NCBI GenBank assembly: GCA_963726405.1
Contig: CAVSCF010000005.1
Location: 496,001 to 560,000 of the forward strand
DNA from: JAOUJD01 sp963726405
GTDB taxonomy: Bacteria > Pseudomonadota > Gammaproteobacteria > Burkholderiales > Burkholderiaceae_F
DNA: 64,000 nucleotides
Reading direction: 5' to 3'
In this document: positions 25,112 through 34,252 of the stretch, piece by piece
Numbering within the stretch: the first letter of the stretch is position 1
How the letters are laid out: every line of letters starts with the position of its first letter
Made by a program: the position numbers and the translations under genes
Notes under the pieces: model-generated
Told to the model about the DNA's origin: nothing
What the model saw: only the letters and a program-made list of their open reading frames with translations
The model's database searches: none

Positions 25112-26306
25112 TCAGGGCCCCGTCACCAGAGTGAAGTTCTGGCCGGTTGCCGGCGCGGTGATTTCGAGACCGGTCTGGCTCACATAGCCCGTCGCCGATG
25201 CCTCCAGCTTGTACTTGGCCGCGTTCGCGCTCTGTGCCAAGAAGGGCAACGGGTTGACGATCGGATTGGCGTACGTCAGCAGGCGCGGAGCGGCCAGCGG
25301 AAGCGACATCGAGTAGTCGCCGGTCGTGGAATCGACGTAGGTGTGTGCGACTTCGACGGCCGGCACCGACCCGACCTGCTGTAACGCGCGCACCGAGCCC
25401 GCTGCAGCGGCCGCGGCCGCCGGCCCGAGCTTGCCGCTCACAGCGCCGCTCGTCGACGTCGGCATCGTCACCGGGTTCGACACCGCGCTCAACGTCGTCG
25501 TCTGCCCGAGAGTGACAGGGACGCCGGTGATCACCGTCGTCGTCTTGTCGAGGCCGGTGAAAACCACGTCGTACGGTGCCTTCGATGGATCGACGGGGGC
25601 GAGAACAAACTGCCCGCTCGCGTTCGGCTGCGTGGCGCGAAAGATGACGCCACCCTTCTGGGCACTGACCGTCACCCCGGTCACGCCCGCGGCGACGAAG
25701 CCGTCGATCGCGCCACCGCTGCGCGGCATCATCGCTATCACGGGCTTCAGCATGTACGAACCGTTGCCGCGACGAACCACCGACTTGCAGGCGTCGAAGT
25801 CGAGGACGATGTCGGTCAGCGTGTTCGGCTGGACCGTGAAGCCGTTGATCAGCTTCAGGCCGCTCTGCATCGCGCTCGGGGTATCCATCGGCATCTCGGA
25901 ACCGTTCGTGGGCACCACGGTGTTCCCGCCGGGCGACCAGCACCAGGCGGATCTGCGTGTACTGGCCGGCGGCCAGCGTCGTCTGGCCGAGTTCCGCCAG
26001 TGCACCGTTCTGCAGGTTGAGGAGGTCGATCTTCCGCGGGGGGCTGACGACGATGTCGTTCCAGCCGGAGTCGCTGTCGCTGGCGCCTGAACTCGTGTGG
26101 ACGCGTACGCGGTCGACCGTGACGTTGACCTGATCGAAGCCGCACGCCGGCGCGTCGGTCAGCGCCACTCTCAGCGTCCCGGACCCGGCCGAAGGAGCAA
26201 CGGCCGTGGCTCCTCCGCCACCTCCGCCACCTCCGCCGCATGCCACCAGCGCCGCGCTTGCCGCCACCGCAACAAGGGCAGCGCGCAATCCAGTTGATTT
26301 CGTCAT
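25112..26306 (-). pseudogene. DUF4382-type lipoprotein, frameshifted
   Basis: The N-terminal part, from ATG 26306, has a lipoprotein signal ending LVACGGGGGGGGG and then GTLRVALTDAPACGFDQVNVTVDRVRVH, typical of DUF4382 surface lipoproteins. After IRLVLVA (near 25935) the frame is lost. The homologous sequence continues one frame over as GGNTVVPTNGSEMP and runs to a stop at 25112. Removing one C from the CCC near 25932-25936 joins the halves into about 397 residues. The second part looks like carboxypeptidase-regulatory/Ig-like repeats. Either a true frameshift or an inserted-base error. Confidence 0.75.
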
Positions 26307-26334
26307 CGTCGATCCTTCTGCTAAGCCAGATCAG

Positions 26335-26357
26335 AGTATGGGAAGATTTCCCATACT
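26335..26357. promoter_or_regulatory. Perfect 10-bp palindrome upstream of the DUF4382 gene
   Basis: AGTATGGGAA-GAT-TTCCCATACT lies about 30 bp before the DUF4382 start. There is no T run, so it is more likely an operator than a terminator. Confidence 0.5.
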
Positions 26358-26431
26358 ATGGAGCCGTTCGCATGCCGCGCGACGGGTAATCCGATAAGCG
26401 GACGGCCGCTAATGCGCCCGGTTGAGGAAGG

Positions 26432-26890
26432 TCAGGAGCAGGTGGCGCGCAGGCGCCGCAGGGTCTCGGTCGACCACGGCAGGTTGGCCGGATTCTCATC
26501 GGCGTAGAACTTGTTCTCGACGGGCAGCGCGGTGCTCCCCGGGGGCGGAAAGCCGCGAACCGCGACGGTGCCCGGAACAAGGTCCCCCATCCGGATCTCG
26601 CCGCCCTGAAGGTCCCGCTCGCACACGAGAAACTGCACATTGCCCCGAGCGACCCGGTTCCGGATCTCGACCATCTCCGGAGGAGCGGTCAGCGTGAGGT
26701 ATCGGATGGCATCGCCCACGACGAGCAGGAAGAAGCGCGATGCCGGGTTCTGTGCCAGGGCGCGCTCGGCGGTGGCCGGAAAGTCGAAACCGCCTCCGGC
26801 CACGTAAAGGTTGCCGCCCGCCGGACCCGACTGCGCGCCGGCGCCCGACACTGTCAGCAGCGTCAGCAAGGCAATCAGCCAGCGGGTCAT
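26432..26890 (-). CDS. Secreted hypothetical protein
   Basis: A 152-residue exported protein. Signal peptide 1-20 (MTRWLIALLTLLTVSGAGA). The mature domain is a small alpha/beta arrangement with FFLLVVGDAIRYLTL, QFLVCERDLQGGE and LVPGTVAVRGFPPPGST. The C-LVPGT-AVRG pattern faintly recalls DsrE-like folds, but I would not assign it. It lies 7 bp downstream of a DUF4124 gene on the same strand. Confidence 0.6.
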   Translation of the reverse strand: MTRWLIALLTLLTVSGAGAQSGPAGGNLYVAGGGFDFPATAERALAQNPASRFFLLVVGDAIRYLTLTAPPEMVEIRNRVARGNVQFLVCERDLQGGEIRMGDLVPGTVAVRGFPPPGSTALPVENKFYADENPANLPWSTETLRRLRATCS

Positions 26891-26897
26891 CGATGTC

Positions 26898-27602
26898 CTA
26901 GCGTGTGCGATAGCGGGGGTCGAGCAGGATATCCGGCTCGGGGTTTCGCTGCACGGGATTCGCGCCCTGCGCGACGAGTTCGCGGAAGCGCTTTTTCTCC
27001 GCGTCGAAGCGATCGTTGATCCGCTGCATCTCGATCCGGGCGTCCTTCACGATCTTCAGTTCGGCCGACTTTTCCTGCTCGTTGTTCGCGTACGCCCGCT
27101 TGATGGAGTCCGGCAGGTCCCGCTTCTTGTAGAACTCGGCTTCGTCGTCCAGGCGCTTGCGTTCCGCATCCATGCGCTCGATGCGCGCCTGCGACCGCCG
27201 GATCACCTCGTTGCTGGTGTCGAGCGCCTTCACGCGGGCCGCTTCGATCTCGCTCTCGCTGGCGTACGCCTCGAGCAGCGAACGATCGCGCCGGCGCTGG
27301 GCCAGCAGCTTCTCCTCTTCCTCGAGCCGCTTCTTGGCCTCGAGGGCGCGTGCCTTCTGCTCTTCCTGCGTCATCGGACGCGGAATCACGCGACGCACCG
27401 AGCCGTCCCTGTTCAGTTCGCGGATGTCGCTGTTGACGCACTCCGGCGGCGGCCGATCGCCGCTGTAGGTGCGGCCGTTGGCGACGCAGCTGTAGATCGG
27501 CGCAAGCGGCTGCGACTGCGCATACGCGGCCGTGCACGCAAGAAGCGACGCGGCGCAAGCCACAGCGCGCCTCAGCGTCCCCACCGGCTCCTCACGACCC
27601 AT
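26898..27602 (-). CDS. DUF4124-like exported coiled-coil protein
   Basis: From ATG 27602, 234 residues: a signal peptide (about 1-29, cut after AAYAQ), a short DUF4124-like unit with IYSCVANGRTYSGDRPPPEC whose two cysteines probably pair, then a highly charged coiled coil over about 85-205. The start overlaps the pyrE stop by 11 nt with GGGAG ahead of it; GTG 27584 is an alternative. Function unknown. Periplasmic location expected. Confidence 0.65.
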   Translation of the reverse strand: MGREEPVGTLRRAVACAASLLACTAAYAQSQPLAPIYSCVANGRTYSGDRPPPECVNSDIRELNRDGSVRRVIPRPMTQEEQKARALEAKKRLEEEEKLLAQRRRDRSLLEAYASESEIEAARVKALDTSNEVIRRSQARIERMDAERKRLDDEAEFYKKRDLPDSIKRAYANNEQEKSAELKIVKDARIEMQRINDRFDAEKKRFRELVAQGANPVQRNPEPDILLDPRYRTR

Positions 27603-28269
27603 ACCGCTCCCGATACCGTTCCACAGCCGGGAGGAATGATCGTGCAGCCGCCGCGTACGAAGAGTCGGAATTGAGGAACCGAAGCAGGTCATTCAGGTTT
27701 GCAATGGCGAGTACGGGCATCCCATAGGTGGACTCAACGCTCTGTACCGCGGACTCGGCCGACAGCGCGCCATCGGCACCCGACCGTTCCATGCGGTCCA
27801 GGGCGATCAGGACCCCGGCCGGGATGGCGCCGGCCGCGCGGATCAGTTCCACGGACTCGCGCACGGACGTCCCCGCGGTGATGACGTCGTCGACGATGAC
27901 CACGCGCCCGGCCAGGGCGCTGCCGACGATCACCCCGCCCTCGCCGTGGTCCTTGGCCTCCTTGCGGTTGAAGGCGAACGGCACGTCGCGGCCCAGGTCG
28001 GCCAGCGCGACCGCGGTGGCGGAAGCAAGGGTGATCCCCTTGTAGGCGGGACCGAACAGCATGTCGAACTGCACCCGGCCCGCATCACGGGCGGCAAGCA
28101 GGGTCCGCGCATAGAAGCGCGCCAGCTGGCCGAGCGTCGCGCCGCGATTGAACAACCCGGCGTTGAAGAAGTACGGCGACAGCCGTCCGGCCTTGGTCTT
28201 GAATTCGCCGAACTTCAGTACACCGGTTTGAAGAGCGAACTCGATGAATTGTTGTTGGAGTGCATCCAC
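27592..28269 (-). CDS. pyrE: Orotate phosphoribosyltransferase PyrE
   Basis: Joins orotate and PRPP to form OMP in pyrimidine synthesis. From GTG 28269, 225 residues: the opening FIEFALQTGVLKFGEF, then YKGITLASA, a KEAKDHGEGG flexible loop, and the PRPP signature VVIVDDVITAGTS. The frame is open 72 nt upstream to a TTG, but GTG 28269 matches the family start better. Divergent from xthA with a 101-bp gap. Confidence 0.93.
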   Translation of the reverse strand: MDALQQQFIEFALQTGVLKFGEFKTKAGRLSPYFFNAGLFNRGATLGQLARFYARTLLAARDAGRVQFDMLFGPAYKGITLASATAVALADLGRDVPFAFNRKEAKDHGEGGVIVGSALAGRVVIVDDVITAGTSVRESVELIRAAGAIPAGVLIALDRMERSGADGALSAESAVQSVESTYGMPVLAIANLNDLLRFLNSDSSYAAAARSFLPAVERYRERYGS

Positions 28270-28370
28270 GATCGAGCAGGGCCACGCCCCGTTCCGGTAG
28301 CAGCGCGATTTTGCCGCATCGGCCCCGGAAAGGTTGGACAATGGCCGACTTTTTCAGCCTAGCTTGACCC

Positions 28371-29147
28371 ATGTTCCGCATCGTCACCCTCAACGCCAAC
28401 GGCATTCGTTCGGCCGGCAGCAAGGGCCTGTTCCGCTGGCTCAAGCGTGTCGCCCCCGACGTCGTCTGTCTTCAGGAGGTGAAAGCGCACGAGGGCGACA
28501 TCCCCGATGCGCTGCGGGCCAGCGAGCAGTTTCACGCGCACTTCCACTGCGCGGAGAAGAAGGGCTACTCGGGCACGGCCTTGTACGCCGCGAAACAGCC
28601 GCGCTCGGTGCGCTGCGGATTCGGCTCCCCGGAGTTCGACGCCGAGGGCCGATACATCGAGGCGGAGTTCGCCAACGTCACGGTCATCTCCGCCTACTTC
28701 CCCTCCGGATCGTCCGGGCCCGAGCGCCAGGCCGCCAAGTACCGCTTCCTCGACCTGTTCTACCCGCACCTGGCGCGACTTGTCGCGAGCGGGCGCGAGG
28801 TCATCCTGTGCGGTGACGTCAACATCGCCCATCGCGAAATCGACCTGAAGAACTGGAAGGGCAACCAGAAGAACTCGGGGTTCCTGCCCGAGGAGCGCGC
28901 GTGGCTGTCGCGCGTGTTCGACGAACAGGGGTGGGTCGACGTCTTTCGCCGCATCGACGCGCGACCCGAGCAATACACCTGGTGGAGCAACCGCGGCCAG
29001 GCGTGGGCGAAGAACGTCGGATGGCGGATCGACTACCAGATCGCCACGCCGGGTGTGGCCGCCCGCGCGCGCCGCGCCGAGATCTACACGGCCCGGCGGT
29101 TCTCGGACCACGCGCCGCTGACCATCGAATACACCGGACGGCTCTGA
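28371..29147 (+). CDS. xthA: Exodeoxyribonuclease III
   Basis: An apurinic/apyrimidinic endonuclease and 3'-5' exonuclease of base excision repair. 258 residues of the EEP fold: TLNANGIRSA (metal-site Asn), CLQEVKAHEGDIP (catalytic Glu), GDVNIAHREIDLKN (Asp, Asn) and the final SDHAPLTIEY (Asp-His pair). A TAXI-type gene starts 2 bp after the stop. Confidence 0.96.
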   Translation: MFRIVTLNANGIRSAGSKGLFRWLKRVAPDVVCLQEVKAHEGDIPDALRASEQFHAHFHCAEKKGYSGTALYAAKQPRSVRCGFGSPEFDAEGRYIEAEFANVTVISAYFPSGSSGPERQAAKYRFLDLFYPHLARLVASGREVILCGDVNIAHREIDLKNWKGNQKNSGFLPEERAWLSRVFDEQGWVDVFRRIDARPEQYTWWSNRGQAWAKNVGWRIDYQIATPGVAARARRAEIYTARRFSDHAPLTIEYTGRL

Positions 29148-29149
29148 CG

Positions 29150-30478
29150 ATGAACCCCCAACGCTCCCTCCACGATCGGCTGCACGAGCACGTCCACCTG
29201 CGGGACATCGCGTGGCTGCTCGCCATCGCGGTGGCGCTCCTCGCGCTGGCCGGCTGGGGCTTGTCGCTCCTCGCGCCGCCGCCGCCGCCCAAGAAAATCG
29301 TGATGAGCACCGGCGCCCCGGACGGCGCGTATCACGCCTACGCGGCCCGGTACCGCGAGATCCTCGCGGAGTACGGCGTCGACCTCGTGCTGAAGCCCTC
29401 GAAGGGCGCGCAGGAGAACCTGGAACGGCTGCGCAACCGGACCGACGGCGTGGAGGTGGCGCTCGTGCAAAGCGGCCTGGCCCGGGCGGAAGAGCCCGGC
29501 CTCGCAAGCCTCGGCAGCGTGTTCTACGAGCCCATCTGGATCTTCTATCGGGACAAGCGCGTCCTCGAGCGCGGCTTCGAACTGGCCGGCCGGAGGATCG
29601 CCATCGGAGCACCGGGCAGCGGGACCGCGGAAGTCGGGCGTGCGCTCGCCGCCAGTTCCGGGCTGGACCAGCCGCCCACCGTCCTCGTCGAACTCGGCGG
29701 GCTGGGCGCGGCCGACGCACTGATCTCCGGTGCGGTCGATGCCGCCTTCTTCGTCTCCGCCGTGGACGGGCCGGCGGTCGCCAGGCTGCTGGCGGCGCAC
29801 GACGTGCGCCTGATGGACATGCGCCACGCGGACGCCTACGTGCGACGCATACCGTACCTGCACAAGATCGTCCTGCCCGAAGGCGTCGTCGACATGCAGC
29901 GCAACGTCCCTCCGCAGACGGTCACGCTGGTCGCACTGACCGCGAACCTGATCGCGCGCGACGAGCTGCACCCGGTGGCGGTCGAACTGCTGCTCGCGGC
30001 GGCCCGTCGCGTCCACGGGGGGCCCACGCTGCTGCATCCGGCGAACGTCTTTCCGGCGCCGCTCGACACTTCGTTGCCGCTCGCGACGGACGCTGAACGT
30101 TTCTACAAGGACCGTCCGGGACTGCTGCGTCGCTGGCTGCCGTTCTGGCTCGCCATCTGGCTCGAACGGACGCTGTTCATCCTCGTTCCGCTGATGGCCG
30201 TCGCGCTGCCGCTGTTCGCCTACCTGCCGAAGATCTACGACTGGCGGATGCGCGGCCGCCTCGATCACTGGTACCGCGAACTGAAGCGGCTCGAGCACGC
30301 GAACGAGCGCGGGACGGCGGTCGACAAGCAACTCGAGCGACTCGATGAGATCGACGCCCTGCTGAACCGCCTCAAGGTGCCGATGGGCTACCTCGACCGC
30401 CTCTACACCCTGCGCATGCACGCGACGTACGTGCGCGGCGTGCTCCGGCGCGCGCGCCTGGCCACCTCGGAAGACTGA
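29150..30478 (+). CDS. TAXI-family solute-binding protein, membrane-anchored
   Basis: A 442-residue protein. One N-terminal membrane helix (about 19-42) and PPPPPKK precede a TAXI/NMT1-like binding domain: VMSTGAPDGAYHAYAARYREIL, GAQENLERL, VALVQSGLA, and IGAPGSGTAEVGR. After about residue 320 comes a second membrane helix (LFILVPLMAVALPLFAYLP) and a cytoplasmic helical tail. Ordinary TAXI receptors are soluble and work with TRAP membrane subunits. None is encoded next to it, so it may serve as a sensor or have another partner. Confidence 0.82.
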   Translation: MNPQRSLHDRLHEHVHLRDIAWLLAIAVALLALAGWGLSLLAPPPPPKKIVMSTGAPDGAYHAYAARYREILAEYGVDLVLKPSKGAQENLERLRNRTDGVEVALVQSGLARAEEPGLASLGSVFYEPIWIFYRDKRVLERGFELAGRRIAIGAPGSGTAEVGRALAASSGLDQPPTVLVELGGLGAADALISGAVDAAFFVSAVDGPAVARLLAAHDVRLMDMRHADAYVRRIPYLHKIVLPEGVVDMQRNVPPQTVTLVALTANLIARDELHPVAVELLLAAARRVHGGPTLLHPANVFPAPLDTSLPLATDAERFYKDRPGLLRRWLPFWLAIWLERTLFILVPLMAVALPLFAYLPKIYDWRMRGRLDHWYRELKRLEHANERGTAVDKQLERLDEIDALLNRLKVPMGYLDRLYTLRMHATYVRGVLRRARLATSED

Positions 30479-30481
30479 GGG

Positions 30482-30784
30482 TCAGGCCAGCAGGAGAGCC
30501 GCGCCGGCGGCGGCGAGCGCGAGGCCGCACCACCGGAACCCGTCCGCACGGCGCGCGAGCCTCCCGGTGCGCAGGAGGTCAGGCCGGGCGGCGCGGTCGA
30601 GGGCGGGCGCGAAGAACACAAGCAGCGCGCCGGTCCACAGCAGCGCGGCGTCGATGCGGCCACCGACAAGGGAGATCACGGCGAACGAGGCGAAAGCCAG
30701 CAGGCTCGCATTGGCCAGCACGCGCAGCACGACCGAGCTGCGATCGGGTTGCGTCGGCTCCGGGCGGTCGAATGGTTTGTTCAT
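30482..30784 (-). CDS. Small membrane protein, hypothetical
   Basis: From ATG 30784, 100 residues with a soluble N-terminus rich in Pro and Asp, two or three membrane helices (LANASLLAFASFAVISLVGG, ALLWTGALLVFFAPAL, and a short C-terminal one) and an Arg-rich loop. No recognised family. It lies convergent to the TAXI gene and divergent from ampG. Confidence 0.5.
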   Translation of the reverse strand: MNKPFDRPEPTQPDRSSVVLRVLANASLLAFASFAVISLVGGRIDAALLWTGALLVFFAPALDRAARPDLLRTGRLARRADGFRWCGLALAAAGAALLLA

Positions 30785-30954
30785 GGGCCTGCGTCCGTTC
30801 ACTGAAGTATCGAAGGCCGGCAACGCTGCGAGCCGCCGAATAGCGCGGACATACACAGCATTTTCCGCTCCTTCGGCGCCGAGAACCGGCCGACCTCATC
30901 GACGGGACATCCTGTGGCCGAGAGGCGCCGGCTTCGCCACTACACTCGCCGCCC

Positions 30955-32382
30955 ATGATCGAAACGAGCACGACCGGCGCGGCAGGACCCGCGCGTCGCT
31001 GGAGCGAAGCTCTGCGTGTTTATCGCGAGCCCGCCTCGCTGCGGATGTTCTTCCTCGGTTTCGCGGCCGGGCTGCCGCTGCTGCTCGTGCTCGGCACCCT
31101 GTCCTTCCGGCTGCGCGAAGCAGGCATCGACCGCACGACGATCGGATACCTGAGCTGGGTCGGGCTGGCCTACGGCATCAAGTGGGCGTGGGCGCCGCTG
31201 GTCGATCGTCTCCCGATCCCATGGCTGACGCGCGCGCTCGGACGCCGACGCAGCTGGCTGCTGATCGCGCAGGCCGGCGTGGTCGCCGGCCTCGTCGGCA
31301 TGGCGTTGGCCGATCCGAGTCGCGGGCTCGGCGGGCTGATCGGATTCGCACTGCTGGTCGCGTTTTCGTCGGCAACGCAGGACATCGCGCTGGACGCCTA
31401 TCGCATCGAGTCCGCGCAGGTCGAAAAGCAGGCTGCGCTCGCCGCCATGTATCAGACCGGCTACCGCCTGGCGATGATCTGGGCGGGCGCCGGCGTGCTG
31501 TGGATCGCCGCTCGCTCGGCAGGCGGTGACGCAACGGCCTACAGCGCCGCCGCATGGACGACTGCGTACATCGCGATGGCGGCCTCGATGCTGGTCGGCA
31601 TCGCCACGGTCCTGATGTCCCCGGAGCCGATCCCGGGCGAAGGCAGGCTGCGCAACGACGGCGAGGAGCAGGCGCTCGCCCGGCGCCTGATGGCCGAGCA
31701 CGGAATGAACGCCCGCACCGCGGCCATCGTGGCGTGGCTGCGCGCGGCGGTGGTCGGGCCCTTCGCCGACTTCGTCGCCCGCTATCGCTGGCACGCGCTG
31801 CTGCTGCTCGCGCTGATCGCCGTGTATCGGATCTCGGACGTCGTCATGGGCATCATGGCCAACCCGTTCTACGTCGACATGGGCTACACGAAGGACGAGG
31901 TCGCGGCGGTGTCCAAGCTCTACGGGGTGGTCATGACCCTGGCGGGCGCGTTCATCGGCGGCGTGCTCGCGCTTCGCTTCGGCGTGATCCGCATCCTGAT
32001 GCTCGGCGCGGTGCTGTCCGCGGCGTCCAACCTGCTCTTCGCGTGGCTGGCTACGCGGGGACACGACCTCACCGGGCTCATCTTCACGATTTCGGCCGAC
32101 AACCTGTCGGCCGGCATCGCCTCGGCGGCTTTCATCGCCTACCTGTCGAGCCTGACGAACGTGCGTTACTCGGCGACGCAATACGCGCTGTTCTCGTCGG
32201 TCATGCTTCTGCTGCCGAAGTTCGTCGCGGGCTTCTCGGGCGTGTTCGTCGATGCCTGGGGTTACGTGCCCTTCTTCTACGGCACCGCGCTGCTCGGCGC
32301 GCCGGTCCTGATACTGGTGTGGCTGGCGAGCCGCGTGCACGCGCGGCCGCCGGCCGATGCGGCTCCAGCATCGGCCCGGTAG
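30955..32382 (+). CDS. ampG: AmpG-type MFS transporter (muropeptide permease)
   Basis: A 475-residue MFS protein with about 12 or more helices. The start YREPASLRMFFLGFAAGLPLLLVLGTLSFRLREAGI is the family hallmark, followed by WVGLAYGIKWAWAPLVDR and SATQDIALDAYRIE. AmpG imports anhydro-muropeptides for wall recycling and links to AmpC induction where present. It stands alone; metW converges on it. Confidence 0.9.
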   Translation: MIETSTTGAAGPARRWSEALRVYREPASLRMFFLGFAAGLPLLLVLGTLSFRLREAGIDRTTIGYLSWVGLAYGIKWAWAPLVDRLPIPWLTRALGRRRSWLLIAQAGVVAGLVGMALADPSRGLGGLIGFALLVAFSSATQDIALDAYRIESAQVEKQAALAAMYQTGYRLAMIWAGAGVLWIAARSAGGDATAYSAAAWTTAYIAMAASMLVGIATVLMSPEPIPGEGRLRNDGEEQALARRLMAEHGMNARTAAIVAWLRAAVVGPFADFVARYRWHALLLLALIAVYRISDVVMGIMANPFYVDMGYTKDEVAAVSKLYGVVMTLAGAFIGGVLALRFGVIRILMLGAVLSAASNLLFAWLATRGHDLTGLIFTISADNLSAGIASAAFIAYLSSLTNVRYSATQYALFSSVMLLLPKFVAGFSGVFVDAWGYVPFFYGTALLGAPVLILVWLASRVHARPPADAAPASAR

Positions 32383-32388
32383 CGACCC

Positions 32389-32973
32389 TCAGCGCGTCTC
32401 GAACCGATAGACGGCCAGCGTGGCGCGCAGGCCGGGAAGCACGTTGACCGGCTGACCCTCGGCAAAGACGGCGCGCCCGGTGATCAGGAGACCGACCTTC
32501 GACGCGAGGATCTCGAAGTCCTTCAGCGTGCAAAGGTGGATGTTGGGCGTGTCGTACCACTGATACGGAATGTGCTTGGTCACCGGCATGCGGCCTGCGA
32601 GCAGCGACACCGCATGCCTCCAGTGCCCGAAATTCGGGAAGCTCACGACACCCTGGCGTCCGACGCGCGCCATTTCCCGCAGCAGGCCCTCGGCGTTGTG
32701 CATGGCCTGCAGCGTCTGTGACAGGACGACCGTGTCGAACATGCCGTCGTCGAACATCCGGAGGCCGGCGTCGAGGTTCTGCTGCACGACGTTGATGCGC
32801 GCCCGCACGCAGTGCGCGACGTGCTCGTCATTCAGTTCGACTCCGTAGCCGCGGCAGCCTTTGGCATCGCGCAGGTGGGCCAGCAGCGTGCCGTCGCCGC
32901 AGCCGAGGTCGAGGACGCGGCTGCTCGGGGCTACCCAATCGGCGATCTGGGCGAGGTCGACGCGCAACGTCAT
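32389..32973 (-). CDS. metW: MetW, methyltransferase-fold partner of MetX
   Basis: A 194-residue SAM-methyltransferase fold protein with VLDLGCGDGTLL (motif I), VLSQTLQAMHNAEGLL and SFPNFGHWRHAVSLL, the MetW hallmarks. In betaproteobacteria and pseudomonads it accompanies metX and is needed for full homoserine acyltransferase function in some species. Here it starts 64 bp after metX and so shares its leader regulation. ATG 32973 gives the usual N-terminus. Confidence 0.93.
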   Translation of the reverse strand: MTLRVDLAQIADWVAPSSRVLDLGCGDGTLLAHLRDAKGCRGYGVELNDEHVAHCVRARINVVQQNLDAGLRMFDDGMFDTVVLSQTLQAMHNAEGLLREMARVGRQGVVSFPNFGHWRHAVSLLAGRMPVTKHIPYQWYDTPNIHLCTLKDFEILASKVGLLITGRAVFAEGQPVNVLPGLRATLAVYRFETR

Positions 32974-33037
32974 GCCGCCCCCTCGACGCCGCGCGCCGAC
33001 CAGAGGAAGGAGTGGCTCCCGGTGCGCTCCTGCCCGC

Positions 33038-34189
33038 TCATGCTTCGACCTCTTCGGCGATCGTCTCGAAGTAGTTGCGCACGACCCGGTGGTAGCGCGG
33101 GTCTTCCAGCAGGAAGGCGTCGTGCCCGTGCGGGGCATCGATCTCGGCGTACGAAACATCGCGCCCGGTGGCGATCAGCGCCTCGACGACCTCGCGCGAT
33201 CGCTCTGGCGGGAACCGCCAGTCGGTCGAGAACGCGGCCAGCAGGAACTTCGCCGCGGCGGGTCGCATCGCGGTCATCAGGTTGCCGCCCGTGGCCTTCG
33301 CGGGATCGAAGTAATCGAGCGCCCGGGTGATCAACAGGTAGGTGTTGGCGTCGAAGTACTCGGCGAACTTGTCGCCCTGGTAGCGCAGGTAGCTCTCCAC
33401 CTCGAACTCGACGTCATAGTGGAACTGGTACTCGTCGCCGATCTCCCGGCCCCGCAGCGCGCGTCCGAATTTCTCGGCCATGTCCTCGCCCGACAGGTAC
33501 GTGATGTGGCCGATCATGCGTGCCACGCGCAGCCCACGGCGGGGAACGACGCCATGCGCGTAGTAATCGCCGCCATGGAAATCCGGGTCGGAACGGATGG
33601 CCGTGCGCGCCACCTCGTTGAACGCGATGTTCTGCGCCGACAGTTTCGGTGCCGAAGCGATCGCCACGCAGTGCGACAGGCGCTGCGGGTACTGGATCGC
33701 CCAGGACAGCGCCTGCATGCCGCCGAGCGAGCCGCCCATCACCGCCGCCCACCGCTGGATGCCGAGCACGTCCGCCAGCCGGGCCTGCGCGTTGACCCAG
33801 TCCTCCACCGTGACGACGGGGAAGCTCGCGCCGTACGGCTTTCCCGTGGCCGGGTTGGTCGACATCGGTCCGGTGGAGCCGAAGCAGGAACCGAGATTGT
33901 TGACGCCGACGACGAAGAACCGGTTGGTGTCGACCGGCTTGCCGGGGCCGACCATGTTGTCCCACCACCCGACGTCCGTCGGGTCGTCGGGCGCCACGCC
34001 CGCGACATGGTGGGAGGCGTTGAGGGCGTGACAGATCAGCACGGCGTTGCTGCGGGCTGCATTGAGCTGGCCGTAGGTTTCGACCATCAGTTCGTACCCG
34101 TCGACCGACGCTCCGCTGGACAGCGCGAGCGGCGCGTCGAACCGGTACGACTGCGGTGTCACGACACCGACGGAACCTGGCTTCAGCAT
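33038..34189 (-). CDS. metX: Homoserine O-acyltransferase MetX
   Basis: Activates homoserine with an acyl group (acetyl or succinyl; not decidable by eye), the first committed step of methionine synthesis. 383 residues, alpha/beta hydrolase fold: CHALNASHHVAG, nucleophile GGSLGGMQAL and the terminal DAPHGHDAFL with the catalytic His. ATG 34189 lies just 7 nt past a terminator T run and lacks a Shine-Dalgarno, so a slightly later start is conceivable. Expression is likely controlled by the SAM-II leader. Confidence 0.95.
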   Translation of the reverse strand: MLKPGSVGVVTPQSYRFDAPLALSSGASVDGYELMVETYGQLNAARSNAVLICHALNASHHVAGVAPDDPTDVGWWDNMVGPGKPVDTNRFFVVGVNNLGSCFGSTGPMSTNPATGKPYGASFPVVTVEDWVNAQARLADVLGIQRWAAVMGGSLGGMQALSWAIQYPQRLSHCVAIASAPKLSAQNIAFNEVARTAIRSDPDFHGGDYYAHGVVPRRGLRVARMIGHITYLSGEDMAEKFGRALRGREIGDEYQFHYDVEFEVESYLRYQGDKFAEYFDANTYLLITRALDYFDPAKATGGNLMTAMRPAAAKFLLAAFSTDWRFPPERSREVVEALIATGRDVSYAEIDAPHGHDAFLLEDPRYHRVVRNYFETIAEEVEA

Positions 34190-34195
34190 GACCAA

Positions 34196-34233
34196 TAAAA
34201 AAACCCGAGAGGCGCGGGGGGCCGGCTCGGGTT
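34196..34233 (-). terminator. Intrinsic terminator in the metX 5' leader (attenuator)
   Basis: On the minus strand AACCCGAG pairs with CTCGGGTT across a 16-nt GC-rich loop and is followed by seven T. It stands between the SAM-II element and ATG 34189. No upstream gene on this strand needs ending here, so it should act as a regulated terminator. Confidence 0.85.
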
Positions 34234-34252
34234 CGTCGCAGCAGCGCTGCTT

